DNA from: Notospermus geniculatus
Taxonomy: Eukaryota; Nemertea; Pilidiophora; Heteronemertea; Lineidae
Direction: 5' to 3'
DNA: 64,000 nucleotides
Assembly: GCA_002633025.1 (NCBI GenBank)
Contig: NMRB01000029.1
Span: 427,035-491,034, forward strand
The position numbers were made by a program, and so were the translations under genes. Under the pieces are notes generated by a model. The model did no database searches and was not told the DNA's origin. It was given only the letters and a program-made list of their open reading frames with translations. Of this stretch, positions 35,436-48,200 are shown in pieces; the first letter of the stretch is position 1, and the number at the start of each line of letters is the position of its first letter.

Positions 35436-37587
35436 TAACATCCACAACCTTCTCACTCAACACCAAACCAAATCTATCCGCAAAAATACTATTACATAAA
35501 CAACTATTCACAATGACGCAATTCAACTCGGAACAATACGAACAGCATCCTGTCAAAGCACAGCCACAACTTGAGACACAAAATGGGTCGTCAGTGTCCT
35601 TTTTTAAAAATGAACGCCACTATAAAGAACCTTTTCTGTGGAACACACTTCGAATTCACATTGACCATTGCGAATGATTCGGCTTACCAAAACTTCGCGG
35701 ACATGAAATGCACATGATTGTAGCCTATAGACTAAGTGTACATTTTGGTCATTTATTGTATGGACGATTTATTGGCCGAGTTCTAGTGCACCAGAGTACG
35801 AATATGACGAGTTGGTCCGTCACTTTCGGAATGTCATCCCTTCGGGGGTCGACGGAAACTGCCTTGAAACAAGAATGACCCACAAATATTTGAGGGCAAA
35901 ACTCAGAAAGTTGGTCACATTTGTCACTCATTTTATGACTAAAATATCCCAGGTTTGATCACAAGTTCAACCTGTTCCCTCCAAACTTGTCCGGACCCTG
36001 GGGCAGGGATAAAAGCAGTCCTTACCGACCGTTCGGTTACCTAACGTGCCATAATTTGCGAGCACAGGTTACGAGGCGGTGCACCATGAAGCACTCCACC
36101 ACGTGCTATTTTGGTCAACTATCGTCGGGAGTGTCCAGTCCCATAATTCACGGCCCCCTGGACCGGATTATGAGCGGTCGATATGGTCCATACAGAACAA
36201 TAGCATCTGGAGAATCATGCCCAGCGCTGATACAGAGTAGTGTGCATCATTCAGACTGAGTTATTTCCGTCCAGATGGGCTTGAAGCGATCAGTGATCCT
36301 TGTGTCCACAATGATAGGTGACATCATCACTGTTGGCCTCCTGACCTCCTGGCTGTGTCCAGCGACGACCGGCCGTCCCTAGTGACCGTTGCTACTGACC
36401 AATACCAGCGGAACAAACAGGCAAATAATTTAACCCAATCAGGACTTGCTGGGTGGCAACGCGTGTTACTGCCAGTTTTGGAATTCATGAATTTAGAAAA
36501 CGTATGAATTTTGCATTATCTCTGTCTACTAAAATAAACCTAATGAAATTAGATATTGTTGGAATTCGTGAGAATTATTAGTCAAAGGAGTCAAGGCGGA
36601 CTTGTCTGCGGAAGTCCATCTTCAAAAGCGAAACTGGCATTTCCCCATCGGTGATATAGAAAATACGGTCATGCCTTTCTTGTCCTAAACCATAGAAAAT
36701 CATTGAGTATTGATAATCTCGTGAACGCATGTAGGCTGATATCGTATACGTATGACGGCCTGTCAAAATGATAACCCTAGCTTTGTCACGGGTCTTCTTT
36801 GTACATTTGGGGCATTTCCAAATCGCCACGTTTGTTTCTACAAGTTGGCAATGGACATCCGAAGCAAAAATTCACAAGCTTAGCGAGCATCTGGAGAATA
36901 ATGCCCAGCGGTTTTTCGCTCGCCTTATAAATTTTTGGTCGAAGCCAAGACTTCGCAGAGTCGGCAAACAGTTTTACCATTCAAACAGACACGAAAGTTC
37001 ATCGACAAAAATTACATGTACATGTACATGTAGGTCGAGTTTCTAGAATCCTCTTGCTAAATCGTTGGCTCCCTTCCCTTGTAGGGGGTCCACACTTGCC
37101 AGTTTTTGTTCGCGAAAAACTGAAAGTTCGAACTTTGGTGAGCACGCAACCTGCCTTCGAACCCTTTTGAATCCAAGTTCATAAATCTGGACAGGTTGCC
37201 TGGTTTATTCAAACGACCCTTTTATGCCAACCTCCACGCCAGAAAGGGAAGGATATGACCTTTTTTCGGCCTCCCGATTCGATCCTACGACCATAGAATC
37301 ACCACAGAAGTATTGCTTTGCGTGGGCAGTTTTATAAAGAACATTCGAATGCTCAATGCTAGCGTAACAGCTGGTGGTGTAATCGTTTGATGAAGATTAA
37401 TGACTTGGTAATGGAGTCACATAGAGTAACCAATGTGATGAGGAAACGGGCCATGGGGGAAAAATCACACCATTTCACAAAGACAGACAGAGAATTGGTA
37501 GAATTTCACATCGGTAACGTTATGAACTTCCCTGCATGCATCGAGTCATCTGAGTCTGCTGAAGTCAGTTCATGTCGTCCCAATAGG

Positions 37588-37712
37588 GAGGCTCAGAAAT
37601 GAAACGATAAACGTTAACGTTAACGACAACGTTATTTTTGTACCGAAAATGCAATATAAAATCTGGTGAATGTGTAGTATGAAAAATAACGTTGTCGTAA
37701 AGTTTACGTATA
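37588..37712. mobile_element. Degenerate foldback MITE, AACGTTAACGACAACG family
   Basis: The interior AACGTTAACGACAACGTTAT and ACGTTGTCGTAAAGTTTACG match the better copies at 51518-51665 and 52651-52809. The outer right end is eroded. Confidence 0.7.
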
Positions 37713-39670
37713 ATGTTGTACAGGGATCGTGCACACCCTGTTCTCACTTCTGGACCGTGCTCGGTCCGGGAGGGCCATAAAAGAATGACAAAACATATTG
37801 GGTGGGTTAACCGCAAAAACTATCAAAATTTCTCCCACAATAGTCTTTGCGTTACTAGGCAAATAATTGGCATATTATCGGCTTAAGAAAATTGACAAGG
37901 GACCGTGATAGCTCCAGACGGTGATTTGACGACGAGGACCTCAAGAAGTCGCTTGGTAACCACGAATGAGACCCTTTCTATGAAGTTGTTTACACGCCCT
38001 GAAGCATTTTTTCGGCTTCTTTAGCCCCTCATTTTCAGTAAGGACCATTGATGTCAAGGGAGCCCAAGCTACAGAAGAAGGTCGTGAGGGTCTTAGATGA
38101 TTGGTCGACAATTACACCGACTCTGAAGATGCGTGCAGTGAAATTTCCGTGAGAACCCAGATCCCAGTGGCAGTGACGATGGACAATGTCGGATGTTTCC
38201 GCCCGATTTAGTCAGAAAATGATATATCAATAGAACTCTATGATGGTCTTTTGGTTAGTGTCTCCAGGCATGACGTGGCTAATTTTCAATTGTGCGCCTT
38301 GTCAAAGGATGAACGGGTAATACATAGAATCTCTCCCCATCTATCTGTTCTTGTCATATTTGAATTTTGAAGGGCCTACAGGGTGTCTCATAACACAAGT
38401 CATGCTTTATTCTCTCCGTACTGAGATTTCAACTGCTGATGATACAGTCATTTGGTCAATCCAAGGTTTGAGATCAGACGCCAACGAATGTAAAACAGTG
38501 AATTGTAAAATGCGAGGGTTCGAGCCGTCGGATGTAGTTGCTTACACCTCGCAGATAGCAGTGAAAAGCACATCATCTGCCACTGAATATTGGCATGCCT
38601 GATTGAATACACGTACGTAATGAAAGTCGCCAACTTCCTAGCTAGTTCATGACTTTTCAAGAAAAAAGACCGCATTCCAATGATAAGGTAGTGAAGAAGT
38701 CATGACGCGGAGGCGTACAGGGTTGATTATTTTCATGTCAACTGCATGCTCATGTACATGTATGTACATTCGCAGAATGTTCAAAACTGCCTTTTGCCAA
38801 AACGTCTAATTAAATGTAACAGTATTCACCAGCTTCATCAGTGAATTTATTAAGGCGACCAAAGTGAGATCGTCGGCTGGTGAAAACAAAACAAATTCAG
38901 GTCTAGGCTGCTTGAAAAAGGCTATAAGTGGATCGGTAGAAACAATATTTTGGTTCTGGAAAGGAAATCAGAAGTGTCTGCCGACTACTATACATGTATA
39001 TATAGTAGAAGCTAAAAACAAGACAGAGCTGCGCTATTTCGCATTATATTCCATTTCTGAAAATGTCTGCCCCATCCTGTCAGCCATGTACCATCATCCT
39101 GGCCAGTCTTAATCTCCTTGGACTTCAACATTAACGACGCCCGAAAGGGATCCATCCCTTTACATTAGGGACTAATAATGAGTCGGAAGACTGCTCCCTG
39201 ATTGACAACATCCGGTGGCGTGGTCGTCTGCAAATCGAAGGGATGAAAATGGGCAGACGACAATTGAAATTCACTCGCAATTTAAAACGCTTCCATCAAC
39301 TTGCGATACCATTAAATTCAAGTTGAAGTGCCCACTACAGGATGTGTATTGTTTTTAAACATTTAGATGACATTTTTGAGGTCCACTCTAAACCATGTGG
39401 GACATTTCATACAAAAGGATGCGCCACTGTTGAGTGCGGTGTGAAGAGAAGATAGAAGTTTTACAACCTTGTAATTATCTCTATAAATCTAAATTTTGAC
39501 GCCCATTCCGGCGGATTCATGTCAGTTTCCATCTTATGAAAGTCTATTAAAAGACTACATGTACTTTCGAATGCAATAATGGTGTAAGTTCACCCTTGGA
39601 AGTGCCTTGTCATTTCGAGATTAAACTTAAACAAGTCATATCCATTGACAGTTTTTGGGATGACAAAAGG

Positions 39671-39745
39671 GGATGACGGTGTGGCGCAGTGAAAACATCA
39701 GCCCCTCACATTTGAGGCTCTGGGGTTGATCCTTGGCCTGTCGGA
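39671..39745 (+). mobile_element. Degenerate tRNA-derived SINE head
   Basis: GTGGCGCAGTG resembles an A box and GGGTTGATCC a B box at tRNA-like spacing. It is weak, with no clear tail or target duplication. Confidence 0.35.
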
Positions 39746-40680
39746 AAAATTCGTGCATGTACATGTACTTGCATGTACAGATTTTCTTACTCTTTCTCTG
39801 CAACCCTTTTCTTTCTAACAACGGTAAGGAGGGAAATAAAGAATACTATTTTCAAAAATGACACTAAATTATGAATTAATGCAAAATTTATAATAGAAAG
39901 TGATAAAAATATGAATAAAAAAGGACAATTTAATTTAGAAATGAAAAAAAATGTTTAAATATTTATATATATTCACTAGGGCTTCTTGGATGCAGACATA
40001 GATTTCCGTTTTGAAATATCCTCAGCAACTCAGGCGTTAACGGTCAAAAACAGATCAGGGATGAAAGATGGCCAAAGAAATGTGATTCCGAGAATAAACA
40101 GATTCTTCTTTATAACAATGAAGATATGCAAACTCACGACGGTTCCACAACTGATGGATTACTAATTTGCATAACTCGCTTCGTGGATTCCTTTAATCTG
40201 TTGCTTCTCAGACATGCATCTTCCCCACTGGTCATCCGGGGTCGTGATCCTTGGGCTAAAGTCCATTTCAATTGGATATTATCCCCGAGCTTAAGCTCTT
40301 GGTCAATACTTATGAATTTCTTCCTTTTGTCTCCGTTCCTCCCAGAGCGCCGTCGTCATTCATAAAGAATATTGTTCATAACAGCACGAATTTACTCCCC
40401 GTTTTTTAAACCAGTCTAATTCCTGACCCTAACTGACCAGGGGGTGGACGCTGTCTCATAGGCTCCAGGCTGTTAGTTCCTTTGCGTTAGTTTTTCATGT
40501 CTAGTGCAATGCATAATAATTTGAAATCAATAATATGGTCGCCGACTCATCATCCTTTTCCCAAAATGCCGGTTGATTGTGATTTTTCCTGTTTTTCGAT
40601 CAGCGATGCAGGAGCTGAAATAAGCTTCATTTAAAGCACTACATCTCACCTGGAGATGAAGAAAGGGAGCGAGATTGTTC

Positions 40681-40952
40681 TACACTCTTAGCCGAAAAGG
40701 TTCTTTGCTGCCACACCAGGAGAACCCTCTGATTTAAGAACCCTCGGGTTGTTTAAGAACCCCTAGATGTTCCAGATAGAACCTTTTCCTCAGAAAAGGG
40801 TTCTAACTGGAACCTTTATGGGTTCTTTACCGACCGAAATGTTCTATATGGAACCCTTTCGGGTTCTTTACAGAAGGTTCTATATATAGAACCCTGGGTT
40901 CCCCTGGTGAGTCACAAAGAACCCCTAAAGAACCTTTTTGGCTAAGAGTGTA
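40681..40952. mobile_element. 270-bp MITE, TACACTCTTAGCC family
   Basis: TACACTCTTAGCCGAAAAGG and CCTTTTTGGCTAAGAGTGTA are near-perfect terminal inverted repeats with TA at the edges. The interior is a series of GGTTCT/AGAACC repeats that can fold on themselves. Confidence 0.92.
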
Positions 40953-41695
40953 GGTTCATTGTCTGTACCGCCACAAAGACGTCTCAAAATTTGGACATGA
41001 AGTCGTTAGGTAGAGAACGATTTTCTTGTCGAGCAGATGACACAGAGTATGTCTCAAACAGCTGCAGCAGCAATAAACACCCTCAGGTCGGCAGAAAACT
41101 CTTCACCTTTTCGTTAAGGGTCAAAGCAAAATGACCGTGACATCGTCGCATTCTCACCTGCTTGCTGATTGCATCCGGTTACCTAAGTGGCCTTCTTTGC
41201 CGGCCACGCCTCACGGAGTCAAGAAAAACGCCCCTACTTTTCTGTGGCCCCTTTCTGATGACCCAAATCGAAAGGATCTGGCGTTACGGCAAAGGTATTT
41301 TGACCGTTCAACAACCCCTGTGAAGTCGCGTCAGACCCTTAGGGTGGACGCAATTTTTTGACAATAATGAATTGAAGACCCTTCCTTTAAGCTGCACTAA
41401 TGACGATGTAGTTCAGACAACGACATTTTGAAATGCTTGGAATCTGGGTCATTTTCTCCCTGATAATCGGTTGGCTTCTGCTCGAAAGGGGCAAAGGATC
41501 TCACATCCGACGTCAACCCCCACATGTCACCCACGTTTTCTTTAAATCACCCAGCATGTAGGCCTACCCAGAAGGAGCAACATGCATGCCCAGGGCAGGA
41601 AACCAAATCAGTTGATCTGATTATTATGCAATGGGTAGGCCCTAATACAACTGTGGTCAAGCGATTCATATGTCTGTACCAACAGCGTGGACTTA

Positions 41696-41835
41696 AGCTG
41701 GATTTAGCTGCACGCGGTATGCGGATTGCGGAACGCGGTAAGCGGAAAGTTCAATGCATTTCGCGTACAACAAATCGCTTCCGCAGGGGATTCCGCGGCC
41801 CTATACCGCATTCCGCGTGTCAGCTAAATGCAGCT
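41696..41835. mobile_element. Harbinger-like MITE, 140 bp
   Basis: The ends AGCTGGATTTAGCTG and CAGCTAAATGCAGCT are followed by inverted CGCGGTATGCGG-type arms. The duplicated TTA is at 41693-41695 and 41836-41838. Confidence 0.88.
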
Positions 41836-41850
41836 TTATGCACATACAAT

Positions 41851-42065
41851 ATGTGACCCGTCACCACAAAATGAGTCTTAAGTCGCTCTAAGGTTAGCAG
41901 GGTGAAACCAAATATTTGTCTATTTCAGAAGACCTTGGCCTGTTGTCTGACTTTTGTGAAACCTGAGTGATTCTGTTTCTTCCTTTTTATCCTGGTGGTT
42001 ATTTTGGTTCACTCTGCTTCATATTCTGAGCAACTTAAGACTCATTTCGTGGTGATGGGTCACAT
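41851..42065. mobile_element. 215-bp MITE, ATGTGACCC family
   Basis: 32-bp terminal inverted repeats with two mismatches, starting ATGTGACCCGTCACCACAAA. A relative of the elements at 11091 and 22883. Confidence 0.88.
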
Positions 42066-42891
42066 ATGTGAGCCATTCCATTGTTCATTGTTTTGAATTC
42101 AGTGTTATCATACCTGGGTCGACCAATGTACCACTCCAGGAAGACTCGAACCAACGACTTCGAGTTCCCAAGCCTTTCCGCTTCGGCTTCCCCATTCCCG
42201 ACTTTCCCTTCTGGTATTCACCGCCAACAGCCGCAAAGGTGAAAAGGGTGTCAATGTAGAATAAGGAGTCAAAATACAAGGATAACAATCAGGAAGACAA
42301 CGAAGACCCTCAAAAAGCCCTGCGGTATGACACTGGTGTCATCTTCGGTACATCATCTTTTAATCATTTCTATCACCTGGTCTTCACGGCAACAAACAGA
42401 CAATAATCTCCCATGTGCACGCCCATGCCAGTCGGATGAGCGAAGGATGGAGCATATGGACAGACACTGAAGTATCTCCCAAACATAGCCAATTTAATAG
42501 ATCACAAATCATAGTCGTGACATGAAAAACACGCACGACATGTGCGAGATATCCTGATCAAGTTTTAATCTTCTCGGAAGTGGGGTTTGAAAGGCGCTGC
42601 GGGGAAACGCGCGAGTGGGGGCCGTGAAGGCAGAAGGTGACTCATTCAGAGCCACTGGTCCGAGGCAAAATGATAATCTCGTCGTGAAAGCAACGGGACA
42701 GTAGCCTAGTCACTGAAGCTATTTTCCGGTCATTGCTGGAGGCCATTACATTGACTCTAGGTATGCCATCAGGCGAATACAACCCTAAATTTATATCTAT
42801 ATTCACGTATCATTTTCCTAATTTTGTAATTAGTGTTCGTTTGTCAAAGACGACTATCTGCTGCCCTTAAGGTTCTCAAAGAAATGCAGTA

Positions 42892-43052
42892 CCGGTGTAA
42901 AAGAATCTAATGTCCCCCGATATGTGATGTCCCCCAACAATACATTTACGGATTAAGCATTGAATTGGACTCTAGAGAGACCAAGACCCTTAATCCTGTG
43001 ACAAACAAGGGGGACATCAGGAGGATGGCGGCATTAGATTCTATCACACCGG
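42892..43052. mobile_element. Inverted-repeat element, CCGGTGTAAAAGAATCTAAT ends
   Basis: The left end CCGGTGTAAAAGAATCTAAT pairs with the right end ATTAGATTCTATCACACCGG with few mismatches. GGGGGACATC/GATGTCCCCC pairs lie inside. Confidence 0.78.
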
Positions 43053-43709
43053 CAACTTCTGGATTGACGGACTCATTAGATGAAGTCCATATCCGAAGCA
43101 GGCATTCAGAATGGTAACGTCTACAAAATACATGTAGGCCTATACTTACAGATGGAGCAGCATGGCGCCACCACCAGGCCAGTGTTGTGGTCGTCGTGAA
43201 TAGGTAGGCCTACTCTCTCAGTGGAAAATCAACGTGTTTAGGCCCAGCTGCATACTGCAATGTTGCAATCTCACATTACCGTGAAGGGTTAATACCAAGA
43301 ACATGAAGAAGAAATGTTTGTTCTTCAATGTTGTGTTTTGAACCCTGACACCACGATCGCTAAAGGGCCAAAAAGGGATGTTGATACAGTGGCGTGGCAG
43401 GAAGTCCACGATGCCCCCTCGGTAGGAATTAAATTTCGAAGGGTGGTTTTATCTCCTTCTTGAATATAATATGCTTGTTTTTATTACCATTTTAATGCAC
43501 ACATGAAACTAACCGTGATTCCTTTTGTCCCTGCAGCATTGCACGTGAAGGAAAGGGGAAAATGTCATCGTTGTAAATGTATAGTTTACACACATTCGCA
43601 ATGCCTGCCAGACTGCCGAGATACCGGCCGTCTTCTTATTCGAAGGGGTAGGCCTACAGCTGGACAAATAGCGCCGTTCCTCTTTCCGACCCTTATAAAA
43701 AAATTTCTC

Positions 43710-43819
43710 CATTTTACCATGGTGGTGGTAATTCCGAACGGTAGAAGGTTTACCATGGTGAAAGCCAATTATACCATGGTAAACTGTCCTTTACCTTTCG
43801 AAATTACCGTGGTAAAATG
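43710..43819. mobile_element. 110-bp foldback with TACCATGGT repeats
   Basis: CATTTTACCATGGTGGTGG at the left complements the right end, and the palindrome ACCATGGT recurs inside three times. Confidence 0.7.
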
Positions 43820-45209
43820 AAGATTTTCATAAGGGGAATGTGGTTACATGATATGCACCGCTCTAATTTCTTGGTGGAGATCCGAAAACAAATTCTTTAC
43901 AAATCTAGAACTGATGATTTTGATGGCGTTGAGTACGAGGCAAGCTACGTAGGTCTCAAAATCGTCCACTGTAATAAAATGCCCTTTAGTTGCTAATTAA
44001 ATTTTGAATCTCCCACTTTTTCTGACGGCGGGCACTCTGTAGTTCGCTTTTTTATCGAGAGTCAACTGGCCTTGGTGACGTCGTCCAGTTGATGCCTCCG
44101 GGATATCATTAATGAAAATGAGACAGGGTGTCAAGGAAATTACAGATGACGGGAAAAGTTTACTGGCCCGACAAACCATCTCTGACCTTTCGAATTACAG
44201 ATGTTATAAATAATTTGCAAGACTTTTGAAATCTATAAAGAGAGACTGAACATCACTTTGATAAGCGCATTACGCTTTCATAAGTTTCGTTATGGAATAA
44301 TAACCTGTACGACTAGGTTTCGAGGCAACATTGGCAGACACAGCGGAGCTGAATAGATAAGTTAAGTTGATGTCCATCTCAACACGCTAATTATAGTCAT
44401 CCATAGCCAGAGACCTGAGCTCGTCAATAGATCCAGGACGTGAACAATAGGGAACTGACCGTTATAGACACAGACACAGATTCAGTCGCCGAATCATCCA
44501 CATCAAACTGGGTAATTGTGCGTTAAACTATTTCTCTTGATGCCGCATTCCGCTGGGATATGAATGCTGTATTTTTGAGACTCTGTTTCACTATACATGT
44601 ACTTTACTCTAGTTTTCGACGTGGCCTCATGACACGCCCAGTTCGTCGTGTAGGCCCAAGGACTGCAATGTGTATAGCCTGCTGGTACACAAACGCCGTT
44701 TCGAAATATTCACGCTTTTTACAAGTTCAAGTGCCCTTTTTGAATTTGCAGCCATTGATAAGTGTATCAGACAAATCGTTTATACGTAGCCCAACCAGCG
44801 GCCCTACACGTGTATCGAGGCAAGTGACAAAAGTCATAACCCAATACCATATGCTGTTTTATTCATGCTAGACGTAATACAGCAATAGATTCTTTCCTTA
44901 TAAAAGATTCTGTAATAATACCTATGTACCGTGCATGTACGCCTACATGCGCACTGTGGAGAAAACGTCATCATAGTGTAAAGGTGTGTGCATCGGCCAC
45001 TGAGTTTGCATGTCCTTCACGTCCAAACGCGTGTAGGCTATACAGTTCAGTATTCTCCTGTCGGTGGCGTCACCGTCATCAGGGAGAATCGAAACGGCGT
45101 GAACAGAAAGAGCAACAGCAATACCAAAGTAACCTTCTGTCGAGGCCGGTAAACTGCCAACGCCTGAGTCTCGCCTTCCTGGAGCCGAGTTCATATTCCC
45201 TAGTGCCAC

Positions 45210-48200
45210 CTATAGTTCAGCATTTTCTTCATCAACTTCCACATTTCCGCCTCCCCGCTCATCTTTCGTTGTCTTCTTCGCTGGGACCCTGCTCCAGTTC
45301 TCGATGTCCTCGATAGTGAGGGGAAGAGGTCTTCCCTGAGTCTCTGGCAGCAGCAAACTGAGGAAGCCGATCAGGATCGACATGACGCCGAATAGGACAC
45401 CAGGTAACCCTGGGAAGAATTTTACCTGAAGAGAAAATGGGTAAGAGAGGGTTCGATTGGTTACCATTTTCGCCGGTAGGATTAAGCTCATCTGGTGAGA
45501 GATTGGGCACCATTCTAAGAGAGGAGCAGAAAAATCCCCAACCGAGACATTTTATGGGGCGAATTTTGCATAAAATGAAACTTGGGGACTGAAAAATTAT
45601 GGACAATACGAGGTATATAAAAGATCGTTAACTAGAATAGAAGAATATAAATGGTAAGGTGACCGGACTGAATATTCCCGGACAAAATGTTCCAAGGACA
45701 AAAACGCTCCAAAGACAAAATATCCGCAACTCCAGACTACCTAACACGGTAAGACTTACTATATAAGTTGAAAATGGTGCTAGAATGTTGGCGACCCGGC
45801 CAAACAGGGAAGACAGCCCGATGCCAGCGTTTCTCAAATTTGTCGGGTAGATTTCTTGACAGTAGAGCACCACTTCGGCGAAAGAAAATGTGATGCCGTA
45901 TTTGCCTATCATGGCAAATAAGGTGATCAGCCAGGTAATATCTGTCCCTGATGCTGAAACAATGAAGAAAAAGGTCTTACCAAAACCATTTGGATTACTA
46001 GTATTCATATTGAAACTCACAGCCTGCAAAAGTATACTACGGCACCTTTTCTTTTATAAATTTCTGTTGAGATACATGTATATGGGAGATATCAAGGAAT
46101 TTGTCCGTTGAAATGACAGGATAAGCCCTTATTCAGCATATTCAGAAAAACGGATTAAAACTTTGACACAGTGGACTGGGGTGAGGCAGCATGGCACGAA
46201 GTCTTACCAGTCTCTTCTGGCAGAAATGTGGCAATGAGTAAGGCGACCCCTGTCAGCACGTGATGGAAACACAATGGCCACCGACGACCAAGACTGAAAC
46301 ATGTAAGAGGACCGAATTCATGAAAGGTGTATTGGCTTAAACAGTTACACATCAATGCGCGTCCAACGTGTTGTCATGGTGCGGAAACACATGCCAGTCC
46401 GGCCGCTGTAGTAGGCTCTAAGCCTTTATCAGTGTTTTCATGTATGAATAACATCAGTCTGCAGCACCAAAGAATGACACAGTGAGTTACCAATTTGCAT
46501 GTGATGTACGTATAAACATGCATCTCTGTAGTTTCTTTGCCAGCAGTTGTAAGGATACTGCCAGCGGTAAGGTGCGGGCATTTTCTTTCCAACTTACATT
46601 TGAAGAATAAATGTGCAGACAATGTAGGCGGGCACTTCGACGAGTCCGCTGAGGAAAAAGTTAAGGTATATATTGCCCGCTAGCTTAGAGACGAGCAAGG
46701 AAAGGCCATGATAGACAAGTGTATTGACAAACCTGAAACAGAAGGAGGAAATGTGGTGAGAAACGTAAGTCTACTACAATGGAACGACAACAACAGCAGC
46801 AGCAATCCTCGGCACAGCGTGTGAACGCGCCCGCAGACTAAAGTAACATGTAGGCCTACAACTAACCAGGAACCACTGAGTGTGGACGAGTGTAGAGCAA
46901 TGCCAACACAGTGTTCACCTTTCCATGTTTTTTTTATCTAGGAACGAGGAAATTTCATCACACAGTCCCAAATCCTCACCAAAGTGAGCACATTATGGAT
47001 GAATATAGCAACATTTTTCTCGATCTAAATATATCAATTAATGTATATTTCGGCCCGTCATCCTCCTTTTCCTCGTCTCCTTTCAAACGATCCCACAGCC
47101 GTCTTAAAACATGTCGCTTCTTCTGATTGGTTATGTGATTGCTGACGTCAGCGTCTCCCGTGATGCTCAAAAGCCTCTGACTTCCATCGCCGATGACGTC
47201 ATCCAGTGCGTGAGGTTTACCGTCCCACGTGGTTGCTTTACGGAGAAGATCTGCTGCTTGGTGCCCTTTCCCGTTGGCGACCAACCAAATGATGGATTCT
47301 GGGATTACCCTGAGAAAATATACATTTCCTTGATCTCAACTAGAAATTGCCTGAGGAAGACCCCGGTTGGGGTCGAAAATTTGCGAGATTTGGAGACGAC
47401 TTTATGTTTACTAGAAAATATACATAAAGTTCCAGCCTGAAGAAGACCCCGCTTGGGGTCGAAAATTTGCTAAATATTCTGGAAATTGACTTTATTGTGT
47501 GTCGATTTTTGTGCTCGCCTTCTCTTTAGAAAATATACACCCATTGAGATATACGAGGCCATTAGACCTAGCCCACTCACACATGTATATACATGTATAA
47601 CCAAATCTACGAACTCATGGGGTCAAATTCATAGGCCTAAAGGGTGTTTAAGACTTAGACGGGTGTTACTTCGTCAAATGCATGGTGGAAGTGTGTGCAT
47701 TAAGTGAAGTTACACGCGCCTAAGTCTTAAACTCCCTTTATGAATATGGCCCATCGTGTCTTGGGGAACTACAGCAGTGTAATCTTATGGAAAATTGAAT
47801 ATGGCTCGAATGGAAACCAGCTGGAACGGTTGGAACCTACTCAGTGAATCACGTACCAGAAGAGAGGAATGGTAAAGACGCTGGTCAATGATATGACAAG
47901 TTGAAGATGCCGCCAATCCCTGATGAAATAAGCGAGTAATGCGAGCAGAAACCAAGCAGCAGACCAAAAGAATTGCATAGATACGCCAGCTACACTTCTC
48001 ATGGACGCCTGCCATAGCTCACACGTCAGCACGATCCCAGTTAGACCGGTTCCCTGAAACCCAAAGAATGATTAGTCGGAGACTCCGAAAATAAAAAGAG
48101 CATAGTAGGCCTACTGTTGCTAGCTCGGTTGATCTCTGATCCGCATATCGAAATCTTGCAACGAGACTGGGGTGACCGTCAGAAGTGTGAAAAGTGGAGA

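Larger units (their letters stand above)
30409..45209. other. Long intergenic region without recognisable gene
   Basis: Apart from the MITEs and the gap listed separately, I see no coding domain, RNA gene or conserved exon pair here. Reading frames are short and overlap on both strands. Confidence 0.5.

Noticed and set aside
36578-36829. Minus-strand frame with CPKC spacing
   Set aside because: There is a single CxxC pair only, with no domain pattern and no supporting splice sites.
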